From JAJZEO01 sp964477345 (GTDB taxonomy: Bacteria > Chlamydiota > Chlamydiia > Chlamydiales > 2-12-FULL-49-11): a stretch of 64,000 bases of DNA. Below the pieces are notes generated by a model that made no database searches, was not told the DNA's origin, and worked only from the letters and a program-made list of their open reading frames with translations. Below are positions 26,704-34,918 of this stretch, piece by piece; positions within the stretch are counted from its first letter, which is position 1; each line of letters begins with the position of its first letter. Location: positions 56,874-120,873 of the forward strand of contig CAYZDL010000002.1 in the NCBI GenBank assembly GCA_964477345.1, written 5' to 3'. The translations under genes were made by a program, and so were the position numbers.

Positions 26704-28484
26704 CAAAACTCCCTGAAAAATCAGGGGTCTATTTAATGAAAGATGCGCTTGGCAAAATCCTCTATGTAGGAAAAGCCAAAAATTTACGCCTTCGCGTGAA
26801 GCAATACTTTTCAGGCCGCGATAGTCGCGAGATGATCCCTTTTCTCATCTCTCAAATCAACGACATTGAAACCATCGTCACATTTACCGAAAAAGAGGCG
26901 CTTCTTCTTGAAAATACTCTCATCAAAAAACATAAGCCGAAATACAACGTACTTCTCAAGGACGACAAGACCCATCTCTCGATTTTGATCAATCACCAGC
27001 ATGCTTGGCCAATGATCAAATTAGTAAGGACAAAAGACCCCAATAAAGAAAAAGGGCTTGTCTTTGGCCCCTATACAAGTGCATTGGCTGCAAGAAAGAC
27101 TTTCGAACTAATTGCCAAAGTATTCCCCTTAAGACAATGTTCCGACAGAGAACTTAATTCACGAAAGCGTCCCTGCATCCTCCATTCAATCGGAAGGTGC
27201 GTTGCCCCTTGCGTCGGAAAATGCACCAAAAAGGAATATGATGAATTAGTAAACCTTTCCATCGACTTCCTCAAGGGAAAAAGCAAAGAGATCGTCCAAA
27301 AACTCAAGCAAGATCTTAAGAAAGCCTCAGACAATCTCGAATATGAAAAGGCTCAATTACTTCATAAAACGATCACACAAATTGAAGAAGTACTTGAACA
27401 AAAATCAAACGTAGTCCAATTCCATGCCAAAGATTGCGATGCCCTCAATTTCATTCGAAAAGAACACTACCTATTAATTGCAAAACTAGCCTTCCGCGAA
27501 GGCCGGCTAGTCGGTAGCGACCATCACGATTTTAATTTACTACTCAGCAGTGATGAAGAGAGCCTCACCTCATTTCTCCTCCAACATTATCAAAAAGAGA
27601 AACCCCCTGCCGAAATTCTTCTCCCTATTGATCTACCCGATCAAAAAACCCTCGAGGATATTCTAGGAACAAAAATAAGCTGTCCTGAACGAGGAGAAAA
27701 AAAATCTCTCGTAGATCTAGCACTCGAAAACGCAAAGGCTCTTTTCGAACAAGAGAGACACGATTCCGCTTCCAGCGAAGAGATTCTCCTAAAACTACAA
27801 GAACTCCTTAAATTAGAGTCGTTTCCTTCTCGTATTGAATGCTTTGATACCTCGAATAGCTCCGGAAAGGATTTTGTTGCCAGCCACGTAGTCTTTACGA
27901 AAGGAGTGAAAGACCCGAAACAATACCGCCTCTATAAGATTCAATCAGAGGGAGTTAGAGACGATACCGCCGCCATGCGAGAAGTCCTCCACCGCCGCCT
28001 TACGCGAGCGCGAAAAGAAGACACTCTTCCCAATTTAATCATTGTTGACGGAGGAAAGGGGCAACTCACTCAACTGATTGAGGTTACCAAGGAACTCAAT
28101 ATTGCCTCAATCGACCTTGCCGCTCTTGCAAAAGAAGAGAGCCGCCACGATAGAGGTCTTACTCAAGAACGGATCTACAGACCCTATATGAAAGAAGCGA
28201 TAGAGTTTTCGAGACATTCATCTCTCCTCTTCTTTCTTCAACAAATTCGGGATGAAGCCCACAGACGAGCCATCACCTTTCATCGAAAAAAACGGAAAGA
28301 GAAATCAATCTCGAGTATTCTCGACTCTGTCCCCGGAATCGGAAATACAAAAAAACAAATCCTCTTAAAACATTTTGGAAGCATCAAAAAGATTGCTGAA
28401 GCCTCACAAGAGGAACTTATCTCACTTAAAGGGATTTCTCAAAAAGATGTACAAAACCTTAAGAAAACTCTCTTAAGTGATTAA
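26685..28484 (+). CDS. uvrC: Excinuclease ABC subunit C
   Basis: A 599-residue UvrC that makes both incisions in nucleotide excision repair. The N-terminal GIY-YIG nuclease is SGVYLMKDALGKILYVGKAK. A Cys cluster follows (LRQCSDR, RPCILHSIGRCVAPCVGKC), then the UVR motif for UvrB binding (residues about 205-240), the RNase H-like nuclease with ECFDTSNSSG and IIVDGGKGQL, and the C-terminal helix-hairpin-helix pair (VPGIGNTKKQILLKHFGS). The GTG at 26685 is taken as start because it preserves the expected N-terminus and overlaps mutS by 19 nt. Confidence 0.96.
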   Translation: MEENLVAKLPEKSGVYLMKDALGKILYVGKAKNLRLRVKQYFSGRDSREMIPFLISQINDIETIVTFTEKEALLLENTLIKKHKPKYNVLLKDDKTHLSILINHQHAWPMIKLVRTKDPNKEKGLVFGPYTSALAARKTFELIAKVFPLRQCSDRELNSRKRPCILHSIGRCVAPCVGKCTKKEYDELVNLSIDFLKGKSKEIVQKLKQDLKKASDNLEYEKAQLLHKTITQIEEVLEQKSNVVQFHAKDCDALNFIRKEHYLLIAKLAFREGRLVGSDHHDFNLLLSSDEESLTSFLLQHYQKEKPPAEILLPIDLPDQKTLEDILGTKISCPERGEKKSLVDLALENAKALFEQERHDSASSEEILLKLQELLKLESFPSRIECFDTSNSSGKDFVASHVVFTKGVKDPKQYRLYKIQSEGVRDDTAAMREVLHRRLTRARKEDTLPNLIIVDGGKGQLTQLIEVTKELNIASIDLAALAKEESRHDRGLTQERIYRPYMKEAIEFSRHSSLLFFLQQIRDEAHRRAITFHRKKRKEKSISSILDSVPGIGNTKKQILLKHFGSIKKIAEASQEELISLKGISQKDVQNLKKTLLSD

Positions 28485-28978
28485 TCAGTAATGGTTAAGA
28501 TAAATTCTTTTTCGTAACCTAGGCGTCTTGCCAAGATGACTCCAAGCTCTCTACGTATCTGTTCAAAGAGCTCCTTTGAAACTGTCACACCCTTTGGAAG
28601 GGTTGAAATAATTTCCAGCTTTTGCCCTCCCAGGACAATCTCTAAGTCGTAGACCCTTTGAGGAAAGACAGACTCCCAATAGTGGAAAACATAGTCGCGA
28701 ATAATTGATTCTTCAATCAACGCTTTTCCACACTCCATGCCCACTTTAAAGTATCTTTTTTTATGCATGAAGAAAAAAGCGACAAGCAAGAAAATTCCTG
28801 AGCCCATAATGACCAACCCCAAAGAAAATAAGAAGGCAGGCCGTGTTGCAAAAAATTGAGCTAGAGAAAGGCGAAAACCCTCAGCATAAGGCATAACCAC
28901 TAAAGAAAGACCAAAAGCAATGATGAGCAAAGTGACCGTCAGATGAACACAAGAAAAGAGAAGATTGCTCGATCTCAT
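28481..28978 (-). CDS. Membrane protein paired with Asp23 protein (AmaP-like layout)
   Basis: A 165-residue protein with two membrane helices (LLFSCVHLTVTLLIIAFGLS to about residue 30, and FLFSLGLVIMGSGIFLLVAF at 49-68), then a cytoplasmic domain of about 95 residues containing YDLEIVLGGQKLEI. It is 8 nt downstream of the Asp23-family gene. In Gram-positive bacteria a two-helix membrane protein, AmaP, anchors Asp23 at the membrane; the layout here suggests the same kind of partnership, but sequence kinship with AmaP is not established. It overlaps the uvrC 3' end by 4 nt. Confidence 0.65.
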   Translation of the reverse strand: MRSSNLLFSCVHLTVTLLIIAFGLSLVVMPYAEGFRLSLAQFFATRPAFLFSLGLVIMGSGIFLLVAFFFMHKKRYFKVGMECGKALIEESIIRDYVFHYWESVFPQRVYDLEIVLGGQKLEIISTLPKGVTVSKELFEQIRRELGVILARRLGYEKEFILTITD

Positions 28979-28986
28979 GAAGTTTT

Positions 28987-29472
28987 TTAGAACTCCTCAG
29001 CATATTCATTGAGATCGCTCTTTCGATTCAGATTTTCTTGAGCCTCTTCTTCCAATTCTCTGTAATCCCCCATCAATCTCTCTAGCTCCTTATCGGGCAT
29101 AAGATTTTTGAATACGACATGGACACAAGCGACATGAAGCCCCGTCAAACGCGTTATCTCTTGAATCAGCTTAGTTTGAACCTCTTCTGCCTTTTCTGGG
29201 ATTGAAATCCCATAAGCTACATTTAATTCGACTTTTAAATTTACTGAATGGCTCTTGGAATCCTGTTCCACATAGACCCCTTTAACCCTTTCCAACCCTT
29301 CACGCCCAAACAAATTGTCAATCAATGTTCCCTCTATCAGAGAAATCCCCTCAATAGAAGAGAGGCACTTAATCGTAATTGCCTGAAAAACACGACTTTC
29401 GATATCGCGAATAAATATAGTATCGGGAAGATCGATCTCCTTAGAATCAATTTCGTCAAACTGGTCTAACAT
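28987..29472 (-). CDS. Asp23/Gls24-family protein
   Basis: A 161-residue protein whose centre (residues about 15-130) has the Asp23 (DUF322) pattern. It opens with FIRDIESRVFQAITIKCLSS and IEGISLIEG, then GVYVEQDSKSHSVNLKVELN, and VAYGISIPEKAEEVQTKLIQ followed by the helix and strand of TRLTGLHVACVHVVFKNL. The N- and C-terminal arms are acidic. Asp23 proteins in Firmicutes are linked to cell envelope stress. In chlamydiae the role is not known to me. It is the first gene of a two-gene transcript with the membrane protein; the 277 nt upstream hold both its promoter and that of the divergent GYF_2 gene. Confidence 0.8.
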   Translation of the reverse strand: MLDQFDEIDSKEIDLPDTIFIRDIESRVFQAITIKCLSSIEGISLIEGTLIDNLFGREGLERVKGVYVEQDSKSHSVNLKVELNVAYGISIPEKAEEVQTKLIQEITRLTGLHVACVHVVFKNLMPDKELERLMGDYRELEEEAQENLNRKSDLNEYAEEF

Positions 29473-29749
29473 GATACCCTCCTTTTAATCTTCACCCATT
29501 CGACGCGAAAATTGGCCCAAAAAACCTTAAAATCGAACAAAGTTTAGTTTTCAAATAATCCTCTATTCTCAATTAATCAAGAGTTTACTTCAAGAATTTT
29601 CCCTTTGTAAGAACCCTCTTCACTTTGGAGATAGGTTCTTCACTTTTACCTAGTTATTTATCTGAATTTTAGAGATAATAATATTGTTTTAACAAAATAA
29701 TATCACTCTGTTAGGATGCAGCTATAAGCGCGAAAACAAGGGCGAGTCC

Positions 29750-30346
29750 ATGCAATCACTATATTCAGCAGCAATTATTTGGGTCATCATAGGCCTTATC
29801 AGCGCTTTTGTTGCTAAGCGCAAAGGAAAGAATCCACTTTTATGGTTTGCTATAGGAACTTTTTTTAGTCTTCTGGGACTTATTCTTCTTCTTTTGCTTC
29901 CAAAAAATAAGGATGACGACGACAAATCGACCTTAGCCCCAGTCCACAGCATGAATTCAGAGGGAGGCGCCCCTGCTGAGGAAGAAAGTTATAGTGAGCC
30001 CACGCCCACAGCTAAGCGGATAAAGTCCGACCCCTCATTTCAATGGTACTATGTGTTCGAGAGTGACTCTAGTGCAGAAGTCCGAGGCCCAATGACTATC
30101 GATCTTCTACGAAAAGCTGTAGTAAGCCTTAAATTACCCCTTGCCACCTACATTTGGTGTGATGATTTTCCCGATTGGACTCAGATTAGTGAATTCCAAA
30201 ACCCTTCCTTTCTGACGGATAAAGATTTGATTATCGAGTCGGGCGATGAAACTAAATATGATAGCACCAATTCATCAGGTCAACTACCCCCCAAGCCGCA
30301 GCGCAAAAGCGATAACGAAGAGCCCCACACTGAACATCAAGATTAA
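29750..30346 (+). CDS. Membrane protein with C-terminal GYF_2-like domain
   Basis: A 198-residue protein. The N-terminus has two hydrophobic helices (SAAIIWVIIGLISAFVA, residues 5-21, and LLWFAIGTFFSLLGLILLLL). After an acidic linker, residues about 98-150 form a GYF_2-type domain: WYYVFESDSSAEVRGPMTID, LLRKAVVSLKLP, TYIWCDDFPDWTQISE. Such domains bind proline-rich or other peptides. The tail is hydrophilic. It converges on the next gene with a 4-nt overlap. Function unknown; a membrane scaffold is a reasonable guess. Confidence 0.75.
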   Translation: MQSLYSAAIIWVIIGLISAFVAKRKGKNPLLWFAIGTFFSLLGLILLLLLPKNKDDDDKSTLAPVHSMNSEGGAPAEEESYSEPTPTAKRIKSDPSFQWYYVFESDSSAEVRGPMTIDLLRKAVVSLKLPLATYIWCDDFPDWTQISEFQNPSFLTDKDLIIESGDETKYDSTNSSGQLPPKPQRKSDNEEPHTEHQD

Positions 30347-31074
30347 GCTTCAGCTGGCTCCATAGAGCAAGTCCTATCTCTAGCCAAAGCGCGCGCAATC
30401 AGATAAGGTGTTAGATCATTTTTTTGATTAGCTGAAAGAAGAGATGTAAATCCGTTTATTGTCTCATGGTTTACAGAAAACTTAAACCTTTGAAAGAATC
30501 CCACAATTTCCTTAGGACTAACCCTTTGAATTACCCTTCTTTCAAGATTCACTTCGTTAAAAATAAATAGATTAATAAACTGTTTAATAGTGAATTCCGA
30601 TAAAGGGCAACGCTCAAATTGTTCATCGGTAATCATGGAGTACAATTGCATCGTAACTGAACAACCAAATCCCACTCTACTCTTAAAATAAGCCCTGAAT
30701 ACCTCCTCTGCTTTTAATAAAGCAAAGCGTCGTCTATTCTCGTCTTGATCTGATAAGCCTGTAACAAAGAAATGCGCTACGGAGGCAGGCTTTAATTCTG
30801 AAATATCTAGCCCCCTAAGCTGCCGATCTGTAATTAATTTATAAATATGTGAAGGGATAAGGGGGGCTGCATCGTCTCCCTTTTCTTCTAAATGTTGGAT
30901 TATTCTCTGGAAAAGATTCGGTGGAATGAGGCTAAATAAGGTCTGATTTCTTGATTGCTCTCTGCTCTCAAGAGGGAAGAGCTCCCAGAGACCCAGAAAA
31001 ATAGCACGGGGTCTTTGTGTAATGAGCCTCTCTACTGATGAGATAAAAGAAGTTGTTTGCTCGAAATTCATCAT
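30343..31074 (-). CDS. Hypothetical protein with degenerate internal repeat
   Basis: 243 residues from the ATG at 31074. A GTG at 31113 would start inside the terminator of rpsN and is rejected. Mostly helical. Two segments resemble each other: YKLITDRQLRGLDISELKPA and YSMITDEQFERCPLSEFTIK, each followed by a hydrophobic helix ending in F; a weaker third may lie near RRVIQRVSPKEIVGFFQRF. This spacing recalls short helical-repeat proteins of environmental chlamydiae, but I cannot name the family. No signal peptide or membrane segment. It has its own transcript after the rpsN terminator. Confidence 0.65.
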   Translation of the reverse strand: MMNFEQTTSFISSVERLITQRPRAIFLGLWELFPLESREQSRNQTLFSLIPPNLFQRIIQHLEEKGDDAAPLIPSHIYKLITDRQLRGLDISELKPASVAHFFVTGLSDQDENRRRFALLKAEEVFRAYFKSRVGFGCSVTMQLYSMITDEQFERCPLSEFTIKQFINLFIFNEVNLERRVIQRVSPKEIVGFFQRFKFSVNHETINGFTSLLSANQKNDLTPYLIARALARDRTCSMEPAEA

Positions 31075-31091
31075 AGTACAACTCCGACCAC

Positions 31092-31163
31092 GAAAAAAAG
31101 TGCTGAGGCACACGGGGTGGGGTGTGTGCGCCTCAGCGGGGGCGTTACCTAGCCGAAGCTAGG
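31092..31163 (-). terminator. Intrinsic terminator of rpmJ-rpsN, with preceding UUCG hairpin
   Basis: Reading leftward from the rpsN stop, a 6-bp stem CCTAGC/GCTAGG closed by a UUCG loop (31148-31163) comes first. Then a long GC-rich stem (about 31103-31113 pairing with 31124-31136) is followed by seven T residues (31099 to 31093), a standard Rho-independent terminator. Confidence 0.85.
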
Positions 31164-31178
31164 CAACAGAAACAAATA

Positions 31179-31484
31179 CTACCATGACGCCTTGATCACG
31201 CCAGGAATCATCCCAGCAAGGGCTAATTCGCGGAAACAAAGTCTTGAAATCTTGAATTTACGGTAATAGGCTCTTGGACGACCAGTAAGCTGGCATCGAT
31301 TTCTTTGCCGTACTGGGCAAGAATTCTTTGGGAGCTTATTGAGTTTTCGTACCGCTTCTTCTTTTTCTTCGATTGTCGAGCCGTAACTCATAATGATCTT
31401 TTTGAGCTCCTGACGCTTTGCATATTTTTGATTCGTCAGCTTCGTTCTCTTTTTCTCTTTTTCAACCATCGCTTTTCTAGCCAT
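31179..31484 (-). CDS. rpsN: 30S ribosomal protein S14
   Basis: S14 (101 residues) of the long, zinc-free type: the C-terminal block is RCQLTGRPRAYYRKFKISRLCFRELA, given here in part as RCQLTGRPRAYYRKF, and the CxxC pairs of short S14 are absent. It ends GMIPGVIKASW, the usual terminus. It follows rpmJ by 13 nt in the order rpmJ-rpsN, as in chlamydiae. Confidence 0.97.
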   Translation of the reverse strand: MARKAMVEKEKKRTKLTNQKYAKRQELKKIIMSYGSTIEEKEEAVRKLNKLPKNSCPVRQRNRCQLTGRPRAYYRKFKISRLCFRELALAGMIPGVIKASW

Positions 31485-31497
31485 GTGCCTAAATCCT

Positions 31498-31635
31498 CTA
31501 CTTTTGTTTCGCTGGGCCCTTCTGGCGCTGTTTTCTGTTTGGATCTTTTTTATTGATCACATACAATCGGCCACGTCTTCTGACGAGCTTGTCGCCTTTA
31601 AGCGGATCGGCCTTTACAGATGCTCTAACCTTCAT
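31498..31635 (-). CDS. rpmJ: 50S ribosomal protein L36
   Basis: L36 of 45 residues from the ATG at 31635 (MKVRASVKADPLKGDKLVRR), with the ending DPNRKQRQKGPAKQK. The sequence is very close to what I recall of Chlamydia L36, including GRLYVINKKDPNRKQRQ. It is the form without the four zinc ligands. A longer frame starts at 31713 but would extend beyond the promoter and is not used. Confidence 0.95.
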   Translation of the reverse strand: MKVRASVKADPLKGDKLVRRRGRLYVINKKDPNRKQRQKGPAKQK

Positions 31636-31668
31636 TGTACTATCCAATGTATTTTTTCTTGAGCGCAA

Positions 31669-31720
31669 AGAATAACAAACGGTCGATTTATTGACAAATA
31701 TATTCTCTGTCATGTAAACT
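31669..31720. promoter_or_regulatory. Back-to-back divergent promoters for rpmJ-rpsN and rpmH-rnpA
   Basis: Rightward: TTGACA at 31691-31696, an 18-nt spacer and TAAACT at 31715-31720. Leftward: TTGTCA (31697 to 31692), a 17-nt spacer and TATTCT (31674 to 31669). The two -35 boxes overlap in the palindrome-like TTGACAA, so both transcripts would start from one shared site. Predicted starts are about 31727 and 31662. Confidence 0.6.
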
Positions 31721-31743
31721 CGGCCCTAAAAAATATCATTAGA

Positions 31744-32262
31744 ATGAGGAACACAAATGAAAAGAACCTATCAGCCGAGCAAGTTGAGAAGAAAGCGCGC
31801 ACACGGTTTCAGAGCCCGAATGGCAACCAAGAATGGCAGAAAAATCCTAGCCAGACGCCGCCAAATCGGAAGAGTCGCTCTAACAGTTGTATAGAAAATT
31901 TCAGATTTCAAAAATCTTTACGCCTTTTAAAAAAGAGGGAATTTCTCTCTTTAAAGAAGGAATCGAGGCGTTTTTACGGCTCTTGCGTAAGCATTGATTA
32001 TGCTTTTTCAGCCGCTGAAGCGCCTAAGTTGGGGATCGCTGTTTCAAAAAAATTCGGGAACGCTTGCGAAAGAAATTATTTTAAACGTTGCGTCCGTGAA
32101 GCTTTTAGGACACATCGAAGCCGCCTCCCTCACCAAATCATCATGCAGGTCTGCCCAATCCATGGCACAAGGGAGCCCTCCCTGGTCCATATTGTTGACG
32201 ACATGATGAAACTTGTAGAAAAGATCAATCATCACACAAAACAGACTAATGCGTTTCAATAA
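31744..32262 (+). CDS. rnpA: Ribonuclease P protein component, reading frame overlapping all of rpmH
   Basis: RnpA is the protein cofactor of RNase P. The recognisable part runs from FRFQKSLRLLKKREFLSLKK through LGIAVSKKFGNACERNYFKR and CVREAFRTHR. No ATG, GTG, TTG or CTG exists in this frame between the end of rpmH and the conserved N-terminus; the only near-start is ATA at 31891. The frame is open upstream through the whole of rpmH to an ATG at 31744, 13 nt before the rpmH start. That gives 172 residues, with a 49-residue polar N-terminal extension. The same nested arrangement is known in Thermus. It overlaps the helicase gene by 14 nt. Confidence 0.8.
   Translation: MRNTNEKNLSAEQVEKKARTRFQSPNGNQEWQKNPSQTPPNRKSRSNSCIENFRFQKSLRLLKKREFLSLKKESRRFYGSCVSIDYAFSAAEAPKLGIAVSKKFGNACERNYFKRCVREAFRTHRSRLPHQIIMQVCPIHGTREPSLVHIVDDMMKLVEKINHHTKQTNAFQ
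31757..31894 (+). CDS. rpmH: 50S ribosomal protein L34
   Basis: L34 of 45 residues: it starts MKRTYQPSKLRRKRAHGFRA and ends RRQIGRVALTVV. GAGG lies 8 nt before the ATG at 31757. It lies entirely inside the open rnpA frame, read in a different frame. Order rpmH-rnpA is the general bacterial one, and with rpmJ-rpsN diverging it matches the C. trachomatis cluster. Confidence 0.95.
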   Translation: MKRTYQPSKLRRKRAHGFRARMATKNGRKILARRRQIGRVALTVV

Positions 32263-34124
32263 ATCTCAACAAATGGCTGTCCTCTCGCCACCTGGTAAAA
32301 CTCTTGTTTTAGCTGGAGCTGGGAGCGGAAAAACCTCCGTAATTATAGGTCGACTTGTCCAGTTAATTGAGAAGGAAGAGGTCGATCCTTCCGAAATCGT
32401 TGGCCTCACATTCACCAACAAAGCCGCGGAAGAAATGCGAGAGCGAATTTCAAAAAAAATTGGCAAAGCGCGTGCTGAAAATCTTCTCCTCTCAACTTTT
32501 CACAGCTTCTGTAATGCCATACTCAAATGCGATATTCACCACATCGGTTACACTCCACAGTTTTCGATCTACGACGAGCGCGACGTCACTCGCCTCCGAA
32601 AAAATGTTGAATCCCATCTACTGGAGGAATCTAAAGAAGAGAACCCCGAAATTGATGAAACAAAGCTCTTACTAGAAATTAAAAAGTCGATGAAAACCTA
32701 CAATGCTGTCGACTTTGACGGCCTTCTCTCACTCACTTTAGAACTTTTTAAAAATCACCCCAAAGTACTACAAAAATACCAAAATCGGTTTAGATACGTC
32801 TTGATCGACGAATATCAAGACACAAATGAGGTTCAATATGAACTTGCTGAACTTCTTTCGCAAAAGCATGGAAATCTCTTTGTCGTCGGAGATGACGATC
32901 AATCGATCTACTCTTGGCGTGGAGCACGCGTCGAAAACATCCTCCACTTCCCTTACCGGACCATCATTAAGCTCGAAGAAAATTATCGCTCAACACAGCC
33001 AATTCTCAATACAGCGAACGCTGTAATTGCAAAAAACTCAACCCGTCATAATAAAAACTTGTTTTCTCAAATACAAGAAGCTGATCGGCCACGCATATTC
33101 CACGCCCCTAATGAACAAGAAGAGGCAAATGCGGTTGTGGAGCGGATTTTGCGCTTGAGAATAGAGCATAAGCTCAATTGGAGTGATTTTGCTATTCTCT
33201 ATCGATCGAACAACCTCTCAAGACCCTTTGAAACAGCCCTTCTCTCCGCACACTACACCGATGAGGGTAAATACACCCGCGGAATCCCTTATCATGTTGT
33301 TCAGGGGACACAACTGACCGAAAGAGCTGAAGTGAAAGATTTACTCGCTTACCTACGTGTCATTGCTAATCCCAAAGATGCCAATGCACTTCTCAGAATC
33401 ATCAACTACCCCCGCAGAGGAATTTCAACTCAAACCATCGAGACCTTGACGAAAGCCTCTAAACATTTAAATACCCCGATCATTGACCTTNNNNNNNNNN
33501 ACCCCAAAACCTCTAAATCTAACTTCACATGGGGAAAGAGGGGCCGGCGAACTCTCCACTCTAATTGAGGAAGGGCAAGCTCTTTTTGAAACACTCCCCT
33601 TAAAAGATGCCCTAGAAAAATTTGTCGACAAACTCGACCTCAAAAAAGTGATCCACGATGAAGTCGAATCTGAAAAGGCGCGTCAATTCAAATGGGAAAA
33701 CATTCTCACCTTGATCACCATGGCAGAAAACCTTGAAGAAGGCTCAACCCTTACTGACTTTCTGAGTACGCTTATACTAGATCAAAATCGTCCAGGCAAA
33801 CACGATTCACGAAAAGACCGGGTCAATCTTCTCACCTTTCACAGCGCAAAAGGGCTTGAATTCACCGCATGCTTTCTCGTCTGCATGGAAGACAACATTC
33901 TCCCTCACGAAAAATCTCTACAAGAGGGTGGTCTCGAAGAGGAACGGCGCCTATTTTACGTTGCCCTGACTCGCGCTAAGAAATACCTCACTCTGAGCAT
34001 GGCCCAAAATCGAACCTCCTACGGCAAACCAAAGCCGACCAACCCGTCACGATTCCTCTTCGACATCCCCCAAAGCCACTTCGACCTTGAGCACTATGAT
34101 CGAGTGATCCCATTTATGTACTAA
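32249..34124 (+). CDS. UvrD/Rep-family superfamily I DNA helicase, interrupted by assembly gap
   Basis: A 3'-5' helicase of about 621 residues if the ten-N gap at 33491 has zero length (the frame is kept). Motifs in order: Walker A LAGAGSGKTSVIIGRL, Ia LTFTNKAAEEMRERI, II VLIDEYQDTN, III VVGDDDQSIYSWRGA, IV IIKLEENYRS, then VVQGTQLTERAEVKDLLAYL, V LLTFHSAKGLEF and VI LFYVALTRAKKYLTLS. It lacks the long C-terminal tail of UvrD and is nearest in layout to Rep or a short PcrA, so the symbol is left blank. It is in the rpmH-rnpA transcript, overlapping rnpA by 14 nt. Confidence 0.9.
33491..33500. other. Assembly gap (10 N) in helicase gene
   Basis: Ten N between IIDL and TPKPLNLTS. Flanks share no overlap; a zero-length or multiple-of-three gap keeps the helicase frame. 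Comparison with Rep length suggests little is missing. Confidence 0.95.
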
Positions 34125-34133
34125 AAACAATAC

Positions 34134-34766
34134 CTACAAGTGTGCTCTTTGTTCCTTCATTTTTCTAAACTCCCCCTTGTATACTTCTAAGCACCCTCTC
34201 ACTTGCCAAACAACTTTTTGCTCGATTCGATTGATTATATTATGATCAAACAGCCCGCTTCCCGAGTTAAAATCAGAAGACCAAGGCATTACTGTGGCGC
34301 AGAAAAGGGGACTAGAAATTACTGAGGTGGAGTTGCGCCAAGAATGGTCCGTAGTAAAACAGACCTTCTTACGCATCTCTTTTCCTTGCGGATCATCAAG
34401 AGCCCCCTCATTGTAAAATGCATCTACAATAACAATTTCTTCTCTTGGATTTGCTGTGGTCTGGCTAGCCTCTTCTCCTGCTGCGTCGACATCTAGAACA
34501 ATTGTATTTCTATAGAAAGAGCGACAACCAGGGGTTTCTTGTAAAATAAAAATTAGGTGCTTGCGCTCCTCCTCTTCAATTTTTTTAAGAAACTGCACTA
34601 CATTTAGCGCCACCTCATCCATTGTTATTGCATGAGTTGCCGCCTCTTGCACCTCTTTTGTTTGCCCCCTTTCAATTCCATCATTAACTTCCCAAATAAC
34701 GTACCTAAATGAGCCAACACCCTCCATACGCCTCCGAAAATTTCTAAAAATCGTCGGTAAAACCAT
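34134..34766 (-). CDS. Hypothetical protein
   Basis: A 210-residue soluble protein with no recognised motif. It starts MVLPTIFRNFRRRMEGVGSF at an ATG; the middle has a possible beta strand IVLDVDAAG and IVIVDAFYNEG, and the C-terminal third includes VVWQVRGCLEVYKGEF. It is transcribed towards the helicase, with 9 nt between stops. Nothing in the neighbourhood hints at function. It may be lineage-specific. Confidence 0.6.
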   Translation of the reverse strand: MVLPTIFRNFRRRMEGVGSFRYVIWEVNDGIERGQTKEVQEAATHAITMDEVALNVVQFLKKIEEEERKHLIFILQETPGCRSFYRNTIVLDVDAAGEEASQTTANPREEIVIVDAFYNEGALDDPQGKEMRKKVCFTTDHSWRNSTSVISSPLFCATVMPWSSDFNSGSGLFDHNIINRIEQKVVWQVRGCLEVYKGEFRKMKEQRAHL

Positions 34767-34918
34767 AGCTTATATTTTAAAAGACAACAACAGATCATTT
34801 TTTAAACCCTAATATATACCCTTCCAAGCGCTCCACTTGTAACTCTTTAGAATAATCCCATTCGGATCTTCACAAAAAATGTACTTTCTATATTTTGCTA
34901 TTATCGAGCGAAAATAGT

